Part shown: one piece after another, positions 7,802-16,528 of the stretch | Position numbering within the stretch: the stretch's first letter is position 1 | Layout of the letters: every line of letters begins with the position of its first letter | NCBI GenBank assembly: GCA_032251045.1 | Contig: JAVVEW010000007.1 | Coordinates: 1 to 64,000 of the forward strand | Length of the DNA: 64,000 bases | Direction of reading: 5' to 3' | Source: JAVVEW01 sp032251045 | GTDB lineage: Bacteria; Pseudomonadota; Gammaproteobacteria; Methylococcales; Methylomonadaceae | Made by a program: the position numbers and the translations under genes | The notes under the pieces: generated by a model | Seen by the model: only the letters and a program-made list of their open reading frames with translations | What the model was told of the DNA's origin: nothing | The model's database searches: none

Positions 7802-8390
7802 GTTTAAGCCAAAAAGTCATCAGTTTCGGGGTTTCCTCGCTATCATCCAGGTCTTTCCAGGCATAATGCGTGGTCAGTTCCGGGTGCTTGACATAGCCTC
7901 GCTTGTTCCAGAATTGATCCAGTGGTACATAATCGGCTGGCCGGCGCGAATGATCTAAAGGCCGTTCAACACAGCAAAAAGTAATATGCTTGAAACCGCC
8001 CAGCTGTTCGGCATGGGCTTCGCGTTCTGCAAAAAAACGCACGCCCAAGCCCCGCCCCCGGTAGTTTTTATCCAGCACCGATTCGCCGCAATAAAACACT
8101 TCGTCAACATTGTAGCCATGTTCGATGAACGGCTTTTTGACTTCCTCGGTTTCATAACGCAGCGGAATCGCGGTGGATGCGCCGATGATTTTATCGCCGT
8201 CAAACGCCAGCACAATCACGCTTTCCGGACATTCGATATAGGTTTTCAGGTATTTTTGTTCGTAGTCGAAATCGCCGTCATAAAGATAAGGGAAATCGCG
8301 AAACACCTGAATCCGCAAACGGGCCAGATCGGCTATGAATTGCTCCAGCGCCTGGCCTGAATAACGCTGGACTCGGATCGTTTCGGTCAT
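7791..8390 (-). CDS. GNAT-family N-acetyltransferase
   Basis: A 199-residue acyl-CoA-dependent acetyltransferase. The GNAT core is seen in VIVLAFDGDKIIGASTAIPL (strands 2-4) and the acetyl-CoA loop LDKNYRGRGLGVRFFAEREAHA (Q/RxxGxG/A). The substrate is unknown. The ATG at 8390 follows a textbook AAGGAGG. It is the first gene of a two-gene unit with the nitrilase, overlapping it by 11 bases, and is divergent from the DUF455 gene 63 bases away. The short divergent gap must hold both promoters. No operator is obvious there. Confidence 0.88.
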   Translation of the reverse strand: MTETIRVQRYSGQALEQFIADLARLRIQVFRDFPYLYDGDFDYEQKYLKTYIECPESVIVLAFDGDKIIGASTAIPLRYETEEVKKPFIEHGYNVDEVFYCGESVLDKNYRGRGLGVRFFAEREAHAEQLGGFKHITFCCVERPLDHSRRPADYVPLDQFWNKRGYVKHPELTTHYAWKDLDDSEETPKLMTFWLKHDR

Positions 8391-8453
8391 AATCGCCTCC
8401 TTAAATAATTTCGCTATTGTAACGCAAGGGTAAAATCGCGGAAAATCACTACT

Positions 8454-9254
8454 ATGACAAACAACCTGTTTACTTTGGCTGAAAACTGTTTATTCAATGC
8501 TGACATTGAACAAAAACTGACGCTCACCCATCACGCGCAAGCTCAAGCGCTGGCCGGAACGCTGGATTTTCAGACCCTCTCGCCGCCTCAACCGATTCAG
8601 CTGACCCGGTTTCCGGAACACCCCATTTGGCAAGCGCCCAGACATCTGGCCAAGCGCTCGCTGCACACAAACGAAGGTCGAGCGGCATTTTTTCATGCCC
8701 TGTGCCATATCGAGTTCATCGCTATTTATCTGGCCTGGGATATTCTGTATCGGTTTCGGGGGCTACCGGAAGGCTTTTACCGGGACTGGCTGAAAGTCGC
8801 CGACGAAGAAGCTTTGCATTTCGACATGTTGCGCACGCATTTGCGGAATCTGGGCCATGATTACGGCGATTTTCCCGTGCATGGCGGCCTTTGGGCGCAT
8901 GCCGTGGACACCGAACAGGACTTGCTGGCTCGGCTGGCAATAGTGCCGCGTTGTCTGGAAGCGCGCGGACTGGATGTCACGCCGGGCATGATTGAACATT
9001 TCAAAAGCCAGGGCGATAACGTCAGCTGTCAGCTGCTACAGCGGATTCTGGATGATGAAATCGGCCATGTCGCGATCGGCTCGACCTGGTTCCGCTATCT
9101 GTGTGAACAAAGCCAACAGGACGGCGAGCAGGTTTATCAAGATCGTCTGGCGCGTTACTTCAAAGGCAAACCGAAAGGGCCGTTCAACCGCAAGTTGCGT
9201 ATAATGGCCGGCTTTACGGAACAGGAACTTAACTGGTTGGAATATGATGGATAA
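8454..9254 (+). CDS. DUF455 ferritin-like protein
   Basis: A 266-residue soluble protein of the DUF455 (MiaE-like, ferritin-like) family. Helices carry the expected carboxylate/His metal-site motifs: HIEFIAIYLAWD, DEEALHFDMLRTHL and LDDEIGHVAIGSTWF. These are consistent with a di-iron four-helix bundle. The biological reaction is not known. The gene begins at ATG 8454 and its last 11 bases overlap the nnrS start, so the two form a coupled pair. Pairing with NnrS hints at a role under nitric-oxide or redox stress, but that is inference from position only. Confidence 0.87.
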   Translation: MTNNLFTLAENCLFNADIEQKLTLTHHAQAQALAGTLDFQTLSPPQPIQLTRFPEHPIWQAPRHLAKRSLHTNEGRAAFFHALCHIEFIAIYLAWDILYRFRGLPEGFYRDWLKVADEEALHFDMLRTHLRNLGHDYGDFPVHGGLWAHAVDTEQDLLARLAIVPRCLEARGLDVTPGMIEHFKSQGDNVSCQLLQRILDDEIGHVAIGSTWFRYLCEQSQQDGEQVYQDRLARYFKGKPKGPFNRKLRIMAGFTEQELNWLEYDG

Positions 9255-10422
9255 ACACCTTCAAACCGGCTTTAACCGGCCCTTGTTCGCCATCGGCTTT
9301 CGGCCGTTTTTCATCATGGCCGGCGGCGCGGCGCTGGCTTTGATGCTGCTCTGGAACGCGCTGCAACGGGGCCAATTGAGCCTGATCGAGTATTACGGCG
9401 CCAGTCTCTGGCACGGTCATGAAATGCTGCTTGGTTTTACCAGCGCGGTGATCGCAGGCTTTCTGTTGACCGCCGTGCGGCACTGGAGCGGCCAAAGCAC
9501 GGTTTCCGGGCCGGGCCTTTCGGCCTTGGTGCTGCTTTGGCTGTACGGGCGAATCCTGCCGTTTTACACCGGGCTGTTGCCCGATGGTTTTATCGCCCTG
9601 GTCGAATTCAGTTTCCTGCCGGCCTTAGCTTATGCGACCCTGCCGCAACTTTGGCGCAGCAGCCATGGCCTGGCACTGGCGTTGACCGCGCTGCTGGCCA
9701 GTTTGATCATCAGCAATGGCTGGATTCATGCCTCGGTTCTGGAATTGACCGAATCCGTCGCCACCGGCGTCAATCTGGCCGTGGCCACGCTGATTGTGTT
9801 GATTCTGGTGGTCGCCGGTAAAGTCATGCCGTTTTTCACCGAACGCGGCGCGGGCACGGTGGCGATTCGCAATCCGGTCTGGGATATTGCCTCGATCACC
9901 GGCGCCGTGCTCAGTTTCGCGCTGCTATTGTTTGGCATGGGCGGCTGGTTTTTGACCCTGGTCGCGGCGCTGACGGTGGCCGTCAATGGGCTGAGACTGA
10001 TCGACTGGTACACGCCGAAAATCTGGTATCTGCCGCTGCTTTGGGTACTTTACTTAGGCTATGGCTGGCTGATCGCAGGGTTTGCCCTGATCGCGGTTGC
10101 CGGCATAACCGACATCAGCCAAAGTTTAATCATCCATTGCTTCACCGTCGGCGGCATCGGCGTTATCACGCTGGGTATGATGGCCCGGGTCAGCCTGGGG
10201 CATACTGGCCGCCCCTTGAAAGCGCCGAAAATCATCAGCGCCGCATTTATCGCGCTGAATTTGGCCGTTTTGATACGCGCTTTCGCGCCTATTGCAGCGC
10301 CCGCCCTGTATGATCTATGCTTGTACTGGGCCGCCCTGGCCTGGTTGTTGGCGTTTGCGCTGTTCGTCGGTTATTACACGCCGATGCTGCTGGCGCCGAG
10401 AATTGATGCACAACGCGATTGA
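9244..10422 (+). CDS. nnrS: NnrS family membrane protein (nitric oxide stress)
   Basis: A 392-residue integral membrane protein with about twelve hydrophobic helices, matching the NnrS family of haem- and copper-containing proteins that relieve nitrosative stress, often under NO-responsive control. Family features visible are the N-terminal FAIGFRPFFIMAGGAA, LWHGHEMLLGFTSAVIAGFLLTAVRHW with candidate His ligands, and a late IHCFTVGGIGVITLGMMARVSLGHTGR block. Two adjacent ATG codons (9244, 9247) could start it. It is coupled to the DUF455 gene by overlap. No denitrification enzyme is encoded in the window. No NNR/FNR-type box was recognised upstream. Confidence 0.92.
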   Translation: MMDKHLQTGFNRPLFAIGFRPFFIMAGGAALALMLLWNALQRGQLSLIEYYGASLWHGHEMLLGFTSAVIAGFLLTAVRHWSGQSTVSGPGLSALVLLWLYGRILPFYTGLLPDGFIALVEFSFLPALAYATLPQLWRSSHGLALALTALLASLIISNGWIHASVLELTESVATGVNLAVATLIVLILVVAGKVMPFFTERGAGTVAIRNPVWDIASITGAVLSFALLLFGMGGWFLTLVAALTVAVNGLRLIDWYTPKIWYLPLLWVLYLGYGWLIAGFALIAVAGITDISQSLIIHCFTVGGIGVITLGMMARVSLGHTGRPLKAPKIISAAFIALNLAVLIRAFAPIAAPALYDLCLYWAALAWLLAFALFVGYYTPMLLAPRIDAQRD

Positions 10423-10546
10423 TGGAGGAGCTGCAAGCCGTTGACATTCACGGCCTGACAGCAATAATCCGGTAGTAAGCAAGGGCACTTTATTGACCCT
10501 CACCGACCCTACACTGGAACTCTGACACATAAGGCACTGATAACCC

Positions 10547-11347
10547 ATGACGATCATCGATCAACTGCGTAAACAGGCCGCCAACAAACAGCATCAGCTA
10601 GCGACCCATAAACAGCGCGAACAACATCTTGCCGATCAATATCAAAGCGAGCTTCTGCCCTGCATGCAGAGAGTTTTCCAGTTCCTGCAGGAATTGGTCA
10701 ATCATCTGAATTTTTTAGAACATGTCACTAAAGTTAACAACTACAGCAGTGATTACCCGCAATTGGGCACTTTGATACAAAAGGATTACAAAATTAATAC
10801 CGATGGCATCAGTGGCCTGGTGAACCTGGATAAACTGATGCAAATCAATGTGTCATATCGTTGTGTCGGGACAGGTACATTTCGGCTGATCCGCGAAGGT
10901 AAACTGGCGGTAGACCGTGAAATGGCGTTTCTTTATGACCATAAACTTCGCTTTGAATGGAAATCACTGGCCATGCGCGAAAACATTGCACGCACTGAGT
11001 TTATGATCGAGCGCTATGTCCCGGTCATGCTGCGCTTTGAGGTTGACTACGAAAACTCAGCCCTAAAAATGCAGATTCGTAACCATAGCAATTTTAATCA
11101 TTACGATCAGCTATACGATTCTGCGCAAATTAATGATGCCTTTCTTGATAAGGTGGCACGTTACATTTTGCGCCAAGACGAGGCATTGATTAGATTGCCT
11201 ATTTCCGAGGCATGTTTGCAACACCTGCGCCAACAACTGAAACTTACTGCTGAAACCGACAACCCGGAGCTGTTAACGCCAACGGAACCATCGCCTCAGC
11301 ATCCTGCCAAGAAATTACTCGGCAAACTGTTACCGCCTAAAAATTGA
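10547..11347 (+). CDS. Conserved-looking hypothetical protein
   Basis: A 266-residue soluble protein that I do not recognise. The N-terminal 60 residues are Gln/Lys/Glu-rich and probably form a coiled coil (RKQAANKQHQLATHKQREQ). The middle is a mixed alpha/beta region with MQINVSYRCVGTGTFRLI, KLRFEWKSLAMRENIARTEFMIERY and VMLRFEVDYENSALKMQI, suggesting a beta-sandwich. The C-terminal 30 residues are Pro/Lys-rich and look disordered. There is no signal peptide and no membrane segment. Codon use resembles that of neighbours. Its TGA stop is part of a TTGACATCCTCCCC sequence typical of IS200/IS605 ends, so the original C-terminus may have been replaced. It is preceded by 124 bases without a gene. 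Confidence 0.7.
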   Translation: MTIIDQLRKQAANKQHQLATHKQREQHLADQYQSELLPCMQRVFQFLQELVNHLNFLEHVTKVNNYSSDYPQLGTLIQKDYKINTDGISGLVNLDKLMQINVSYRCVGTGTFRLIREGKLAVDREMAFLYDHKLRFEWKSLAMRENIARTEFMIERYVPVMLRFEVDYENSALKMQIRNHSNFNHYDQLYDSAQINDAFLDKVARYILRQDEALIRLPISEACLQHLRQQLKLTAETDNPELLTPTEPSPQHPAKKLLGKLLPPKN

Positions 11348-11450
11348 CATCCTCCCCTACCGACAAGAAGGCGATTCCTAAAGGGCGCTCAGACGGCAAT
11401 CACCTGAGTCGCTGTGGTGGGTTCTTGGCCCAACGCCCAACAGCCGGGCG
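11344..11450 (+). mobile_element. IS200/IS605-type end remnant
   Basis: The stretch TTGACATCCTCCCC...GGCGATTCCTAAAGG followed by GAGTCGCTGTGGTGGGTTC has the look of the right-end region that follows tnpB genes in IS200/IS605 elements, where the structured omega-RNA 3' end lies. No tnpA or tnpB remains. The element end overlaps the stop codon of the upstream gene. The remaining bases to 11574 contain no credible gene; the 67-codon frame there is a shadow. The right border is approximate. Confidence 0.5.
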
Positions 11451-11574
11451 AAGTCTCTGCACAAGCTAACCGGGCGTGTCCCGCCCTTAGCACAATAAAT
11501 CAAGCGCGTCGCGCTCTTCTCAACCCCCTGATACCAAACGCCATCCCTGGCCTGTTTTATCGTTTCCTGGTCAA

Positions 11575-11883
11575 TCAGTTAACACCCAATACCTGTGGCA
11601 ATTCGCCGCTTTTGTAAAGCTCAATAATAATATCGCAGCCGCCCACCAACTCACCCTTAACATACAATTGTGGATAGGTAGGCCAGTTGGAGTAGCTTTT
11701 CAAGGCCTCACGCAGTTCCGGATCTTCGAAAATATTAACGTGGGCGAAATCCGCGTTACAGGCTCTTAACGCCTGAACCACATGACCTGAAAAACCGCAC
11801 TGCGGAAAATCTGGCGTGCCCTTCATGAACAATACGACATGATTGGTTTCCAGATGCTGTTTGATTCTTTCATTGACGTCCAT
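11575..11883 (-). CDS. grxD: Monothiol glutaredoxin (Grx4 type)
   Basis: A 102-residue monothiol glutaredoxin. The active site is CGFS (Cys29) in GTPDFPQCGFSGHVVQ, the class that binds a glutathione-coordinated [2Fe-2S] cluster and delivers it to target proteins with BolA. The TYPQLYVKGELVGGCDII segment is the glutathione-binding TVP-like region, and its Cys is unusually placed next to the GG. The ATG at 11883 is preceded by AAGGAG and is chosen over the in-frame ATG at 11916, which would add an unusual leader. It stands as a single gene, convergent with the IS remnant. Confidence 0.94.
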   Translation of the reverse strand: MDVNERIKQHLETNHVVLFMKGTPDFPQCGFSGHVVQALRACNADFAHVNIFEDPELREALKSYSNWPTYPQLYVKGELVGGCDIIIELYKSGELPQVLGVN

Positions 11884-12042
11884 TTTTAACTCCTTATATT
11901 GATAACTACCAAACAATAACCTAGTTATTTTATCAGGAATTGATTGGCAGATATAGTTTGCTGTCGATGGCCTATCTAGCTACTAACGGGGCTACAAAGA
12001 CTCATGCAGATTTAACTCACGCAAGCCGACCGGAGTCGACAC

Positions 12043-13284
12043 TTAAGGCCAAAAACGTACCTCAGTAATCGCGCCTTGATCGGTGCGCAGGATTTCCAGC
12101 GTATGCCCCTGCAGGCGCAGGCTGGTACCCGCATCAGGAATAGTTTCCAGCGTTTCTAAAATCAGGCCATTCAGCGTTTTAGGGCCATCCGTGGGCAGTG
12201 ACCAATCTGTTTCCCGATTCAGCTCACGCAGCGTAATGCTGGCATCAATGCGATAACTGCCCTCACTCTCGCGCACAATACTGCTTTTTTCCACAGACAA
12301 TTCACCGACAATTTCCAGCAAAATATCTTCCAGAGTCACCAGCCCCAAGACATCGCCATATTCATCGACCACCAGACCAATGCGCAGGTTCTCAGCGCTG
12401 AATTGTTGTAATTGGGTATGCAGCGGCGTGCTTTCCGGAATGAAATAAGGCTTGATCAACTGAGCTTGTAAATCCGAGTGATCATGCGCTGCATTTTCAA
12501 ACAACCTGACCATGGTATTTTTGGTATGAATAAAGCCCAAAACACGATCGATACTTTTGCGATATACGGGGACAAATGTGTGTGGTGAATTTTCCAAACG
12601 CTTGACAATGGTCGCCATATCTTCTTCCAGATCAATACCGACCACTTCGTTACGCGGCGTCATAATGTCTTCCACCGTGGCCGATTCCAGATCCAGTATA
12701 GTCAGCAACATGTTGTGGTAGCGCGAAGGAATCAAGCTTTCAGCTTCGGAGACGATACTGCGTAACTCATCCTTATTCAAATCAGCACGTTCCAGTTTGT
12801 TAACTCGAACGCCAATCAATCGCAGCAGCAAGTTGCTGAATAGATTGATTATCCAGACTAGAGGATATAGTAGTTTCAGCAGTGGCTGATAAATCCAGGC
12901 TGCGGTAAAGGCCAACGGCTCTGGCCTGAGCGCCGCCAGGGTTTTGGGCGTGACTTCGGCAAACACCAGGATGACCAAGGTTAGAATCCCGGCGCCAATA
13001 GCAATGGCTGACTCTCCACCCAGACGCAAGGCGATCACCGTCGCCACCGAGGAGGCAATGATATTGACAAAATTATTGCCCAGCAATATCAGGCCGATCA
13101 GGCGATCAGGGCGCTTGAGCAGGCGCTGGACCTTGAGTGCAGATTTATGATGTTGACTGGCCAGATGTTGTAACCGGTAGCGGTTCAAGGTCATCAAGGC
13201 TGTTTCAGAACCGGAGAAAAATGCTGATAAAACAATCAGCAAAGCCAGGATGGCAAACAGAATATCGAGCGGTATCTCGTTCAA
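12043..13284 (-). CDS. CNNM/CorC-HlyC family membrane protein
   Basis: A 413-residue inner-membrane protein of the HlyC/CorC (CNNM) family, implicated in Mg2+/Co2+ transport or resistance. Domains in order are a DUF21 transmembrane domain (residues 1 to about 185, with SAFFSGSETALMTLNRYRL and LLGNNFVNI), a pair of CBS domains (about 195-325, MTPRNEVVGID and GLVTLEDILLEIVGE), and a C-terminal CorC_HlyC domain (about 335-413). The membrane part identifies the YfjD/CNNM subgroup rather than soluble CorC. It is a single leftward gene; about 175 bases separate it from the divergent TIGR04073 gene. Confidence 0.9.
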   Translation of the reverse strand: MNEIPLDILFAILALLIVLSAFFSGSETALMTLNRYRLQHLASQHHKSALKVQRLLKRPDRLIGLILLGNNFVNIIASSVATVIALRLGGESAIAIGAGILTLVILVFAEVTPKTLAALRPEPLAFTAAWIYQPLLKLLYPLVWIINLFSNLLLRLIGVRVNKLERADLNKDELRSIVSEAESLIPSRYHNMLLTILDLESATVEDIMTPRNEVVGIDLEEDMATIVKRLENSPHTFVPVYRKSIDRVLGFIHTKNTMVRLFENAAHDHSDLQAQLIKPYFIPESTPLHTQLQQFSAENLRIGLVVDEYGDVLGLVTLEDILLEIVGELSVEKSSIVRESEGSYRIDASITLRELNRETDWSLPTDGPKTLNGLILETLETIPDAGTSLRLQGHTLEILRTDQGAITEVRFWP

Positions 13285-13460
13285 GTGACAGGGATGGGTA
13301 GCTAAGCCAGAACGTCTAGTTTCTATGACTGAATATTTTTGTCAACCCTGGAAAATACACCACCGTCTGAATGATGTATACAGGCACTTAAATGGATGGT
13401 ATTTTTTTGACAAGCCCGAACTGGCCGTTAAGATAGGTGTTTTTGCTACCGGAGCCTGAC

Positions 13461-13775
13461 ATGCGTTTACTATGCCTGATTTTATTGTTGGCGTGTCTGC
13501 CGCTTAACACCGCCAGCGCCGACACAGCGGCACGCAAATTTGGCCGGGGACTTGCAGCCATGACCACGGGCTTTTTGGAAATACCTGGTAATATCGTCAA
13601 GGAAACCGAACGGCAAGGCGCGGTAGGCGTGCCTATTGGTTTGGTTAAGGGAGTGGGTTTGCTGGTGACTCGCGAGTTGGTTGGCGTTTATGAATTTGTC
13701 AGTGCGCCGTTTCCCGCACCCGCAGGCTTTCGGCCTATTTTGCAACCGGAATACCCTTGGGGGTATTTCCAATAA
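13461..13775 (+). CDS. TIGR04073-family exosortase-associated small secreted protein
   Basis: A 104-residue protein with a clear signal peptide (residues 1-22, MRLLCLILLLACLPLNTASA) and a short mature domain, KFGRGLAAMTTGFLEIPGNIVKETERQG...GLVTRELVGVYEFVSAPFP. This matches the TIGR04073 putative exosortase system-associated protein family, found in organisms with EpsH/exosortase systems. Its molecular role is not known. The ATG at 13461 follows GGAG. The stop codon comes directly before the hypF start region (2 to 18 bases, depending on start choice), so the genes are probably co-transcribed. No exosortase or PEP-CTERM protein is seen in the window. Confidence 0.8.
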   Translation: MRLLCLILLLACLPLNTASADTAARKFGRGLAAMTTGFLEIPGNIVKETERQGAVGVPIGLVKGVGLLVTRELVGVYEFVSAPFPAPAGFRPILQPEYPWGYFQ

Positions 13776-13777
13776 CC

Positions 13778-16042
13778 GTGTCCGAACGGGCGCTGCGCTT
13801 ACAGCTTAAAGGGCGGGTGCAAGGCGTTGGCTTCAGGCCGTTTGTGTATCGCCTGGCACATCGGTTCAAGCTGGACGGTTGGGTTAACAATCAAGGCGGC
13901 GAGGTTGTGATTCATATCCAAGGCGCCGCCGCATCACTTAACGCTTTTCAAGATGCGCTGATTCACCTGGCGCCACCCGCCTCGGCACCGGTAGTGCATA
14001 CTTGTCGCCCGGTTCCGGTCGCCGTCCTCTCAGGCTTTCATATTTTGCCCAGCGACAACCAGGCCGGCAACCGCCCCGAAGTGCCGCCCGACTGGTTCAT
14101 GTGCGCGGCATGTTTTGACGAGCTGAACGATCCTCGGCAACGCCGCTACCGCTACCCATTCATTAACTGCACCCAGTGCGGCCCGCGCTACACCTTGATC
14201 GAACGCCTGCCTTATGACCGGCCCAATACCAGCATGGCCGAATTTCCACTATGCGCTGAATGTCAGGCTGAATACCAGAACCCGCTGGATCGGCGCTTTC
14301 ACGCCCAGCCCCTGGCCTGCTCGGTCTGCGGCCCGAAACTGACCTGGCAAACACCCGAACACGCCCCCCTTACCGGCAATGAAGCGGCCTTAACGCAGGC
14401 GGTGAACTGTATTAAGCAAGGCGGCATTGTCGCGGTCAAAGGCATAGGCGGCTACCATCTGTTTGCCAATGCGCTCGATGCGACCGCTGTGAACTGCCTT
14501 CGAGTGCGCAAAAGACGCCCACATCAACCGTTTGCAGTGATGCTGCCCATTTTTCAGGCCGATGATTGGCAGAGGTTCAAAGCCTGGTTTCACGTCGATG
14601 ACGTCACCTCCCACTTATTAAATTCGGCCAGCCGCCCCATTGTGCTGGTAGAACGACACAAACAATGCCCGTTAGCGCCGGAAATCGCACCTGATCTGGA
14701 TGAGATCGGCATCATGCTGCCTTACAGTCCGTTGCATGTATTATTGCTACAAGGGTTGGCGCAACCGGTTATCGCCACTTCCGGCAATCTCAGCGGCGAG
14801 CCGGTCATCACCGACGCTGACATGGCGGCAAACCGGTTAAGCACGGTGGCCGATGGTTTCTTACACCATGACCGCCCCATTGTCCGGCCTGCCGATGACA
14901 GCGTGTTTCGCTCCGTGGCCGGCACGTTAAGGCCGCTGCGCCTGGGGCGGGGGCATGCGCCGCAAGTAATGCCTTTAACCGGGCAAGCGCCCGCCATGTT
15001 GGCGGTGGGCGGTCAAGGCAAAAACAGCATTGCACTGCGCCTTGACGATCAAGCTATGATCTCACCGCATATTGGCGACCTGGGAACACCACGTAGTCAG
15101 CAGGTGTTTGAACAAGTCATTGCCGATTTATGCCGCCTTTATCAGGGACGCTATCAAATCATTGCCTGCGACGCCCACCCTGGCTACAGCAGCAGCCGCT
15201 GGGCATTGACGCAAAACCTTCCGGTTATCAAAATCTGGCATCATCATGCTCATGCCTCGGCATTGGCCGGTGAATACCCCAGCCCCCGGCCATGGTTGAT
15301 CTTTACGTTCGACGGTGCGGGTTTAGGCGTTGATGGCACATTATGGGGAGGCGAGGCCTTGTTTGGTCAGCCCGGCGATTGGCGGCGCGTGGCCAGTTTG
15401 CTGCCTTATCGCCTGCCCGGCGGCGATAAGGCCAGCCGCCAACCCTGGCGCAGTGCGGCAGCTTTGTTATGGCAATGCAACCAGCTTTTACCTGACCGTC
15501 ACCCTGACCTGGCGTTACTCAAACATGCCTGGCAACAGGATATTAACTGCCACACCAGCCATGCGGCAGGCCGGCTATTCGATGCGGCATGGGTTTTGTT
15601 GGGCTTAGGGCGAGACGTCAGCCATGAAGCTGAAGCACCCATGCAACTGGAACAATTGGCCAGGCAAAGCCCAAGCGTTTGTCCGCCGGTGCTGCCGTTA
15701 CTTGACCACGCCCCGACCTTAATCGACTGGCGGCCTTTATTGAACTTTTTACGCGATGAGACGTTCAGTATCGCGCAGCGGGCCTTAGGTTTGCACCTAA
15801 GTCTTGCTCAAGCGATCTGTAATGTTGTGCAAACGATGGCCAAACAACAGACAGTGGGTCAAATTGGCCTGACCGGTGGGGTTTTTCAGAATCGACTGTT
15901 AAGCCAGCAGACTCAGAAGTTGCTGGAAGCGGCAGGCTTTAAGGTGTATTTACCGAAACGACTACCGATGAACGATGGTGGATTAAGCTACGGCCAACTG
16001 GTTGAGGCGGCCGCGCTTTGGGCAAAAAAAACGCCGGACTAA
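13778..16042 (+). CDS. hypF: Carbamoyltransferase HypF
   Basis: Cytoplasmic enzyme that makes the carbamoyl group for the CN ligands of [NiFe] hydrogenase and passes it to HypE. Domains in order are an N-terminal acylphosphatase (GRVQGVGFRPFVYRLA), two zinc fingers (CAACFDELNDP...CTQCGP and CAECQAEY...CSVCGP), a YrdC-like domain (GGIVAVKGIGGYHLFANA, ATSGNLSGEP), and a Kae1-like domain (HHHAHASALAGE, TGGVFQNRLL). GTG at 13778 (MSERALRLQL) is chosen because the family starts near there; TTG at 13757 in the same frame would overlap the upstream gene. It is a complete gene of 754 residues. No hydrogenase or other hyp genes are nearby. Confidence 0.95.
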   Translation: MSERALRLQLKGRVQGVGFRPFVYRLAHRFKLDGWVNNQGGEVVIHIQGAAASLNAFQDALIHLAPPASAPVVHTCRPVPVAVLSGFHILPSDNQAGNRPEVPPDWFMCAACFDELNDPRQRRYRYPFINCTQCGPRYTLIERLPYDRPNTSMAEFPLCAECQAEYQNPLDRRFHAQPLACSVCGPKLTWQTPEHAPLTGNEAALTQAVNCIKQGGIVAVKGIGGYHLFANALDATAVNCLRVRKRRPHQPFAVMLPIFQADDWQRFKAWFHVDDVTSHLLNSASRPIVLVERHKQCPLAPEIAPDLDEIGIMLPYSPLHVLLLQGLAQPVIATSGNLSGEPVITDADMAANRLSTVADGFLHHDRPIVRPADDSVFRSVAGTLRPLRLGRGHAPQVMPLTGQAPAMLAVGGQGKNSIALRLDDQAMISPHIGDLGTPRSQQVFEQVIADLCRLYQGRYQIIACDAHPGYSSSRWALTQNLPVIKIWHHHAHASALAGEYPSPRPWLIFTFDGAGLGVDGTLWGGEALFGQPGDWRRVASLLPYRLPGGDKASRQPWRSAAALLWQCNQLLPDRHPDLALLKHAWQQDINCHTSHAAGRLFDAAWVLLGLGRDVSHEAEAPMQLEQLARQSPSVCPPVLPLLDHAPTLIDWRPLLNFLRDETFSIAQRALGLHLSLAQAICNVVQTMAKQQTVGQIGLTGGVFQNRLLSQQTQKLLEAAGFKVYLPKRLPMNDGGLSYGQLVEAAALWAKKTPD

Positions 16043-16054
16043 GCCGGCGTTTTT
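16024..16054. terminator. Bidirectional intrinsic terminator
   Basis: GC-rich hairpin AACGCCGG-loop-CCGGCGTT flanked by A-tract on the left and T-tract on the right, so it can serve both hypF (rightward, stop codon within the loop) and csp (leftward). Confidence 0.9.
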
Positions 16055-16070
16055 GGTTTGTCCTTTGGAT

Positions 16071-16280
16071 TTAGACCGCGGTGACGTTTTCCGCCTGTGG
16101 GCCTTTAGGACTTTGACTGACTTCCATGGTTACTGTCTGCCCTTCTCTTAAGGTCTTGCGGCCAGCGCCGTTAATTGCGCTGTAATGAACGAAAACATCT
16201 TTTCCGCCGGCTTGTTCAATGAAGCCAAAACCTTTCTCATCATTAAACCATTTAACGGTGCCTGTTACTGTGTCTGACAT
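16071..16280 (-). CDS. Cold-shock protein, CspA family
   Basis: A 69-residue single-stranded nucleic-acid-binding OB-fold protein. The RNP1 and RNP2 motifs KGFGFI (residues 16-21) and DVFVHYSAI (about 28-36) are intact. It acts as an RNA chaperone. Whether it is cold-induced cannot be told from the coding sequence. Downstream is a strong bidirectional terminator. Upstream are 248 bases without a gene, enough for the long 5' untranslated leader typical of cspA-like genes. That leader contains the palindrome TTGCCA-gat-TGGCAA (16352-16366). Confidence 0.95.
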   Translation of the reverse strand: MSDTVTGTVKWFNDEKGFGFIEQAGGKDVFVHYSAINGAGRKTLREGQTVTMEVSQSPKGPQAENVTAV

Positions 16281-16351
16281 ATCTATCTCTTAAAAATTAA
16301 AACTACTAGCCGCAATAAAACAGCCATGGGAGATTTCATGATAAGCCGCAC

Positions 16352-16366
16352 TTGCCAGATTGGCAA
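16352..16366. promoter_or_regulatory. Palindrome upstream of csp
   Basis: Perfect dyad TTGCCA-GAT-TGGCAA about 70-85 bases upstream of the csp start. It could be an operator or a hairpin in the 5' leader. No regulator is assigned. Confidence 0.3.
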
Positions 16367-16528
16367 ACGAATATTACATCCGGCCCTGATATTTTTTTTC
16401 GCCCACCAAACAAAGAATATAAAATATTGTTTTTAATGGACTTATTTTTCAAGCCTAAAAATAAAGCCGGTTCATGACCAGGTCATCAACGCCTGTTTTT
16501 TTATTTCAGATTGATGACAAGCACCGCC

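Noticed and set aside
11414..11617. 67-codon frame between the unknown gene and grxD
   Set aside because: Lies in the IS remnant and overlaps grxD; no ribosome site.
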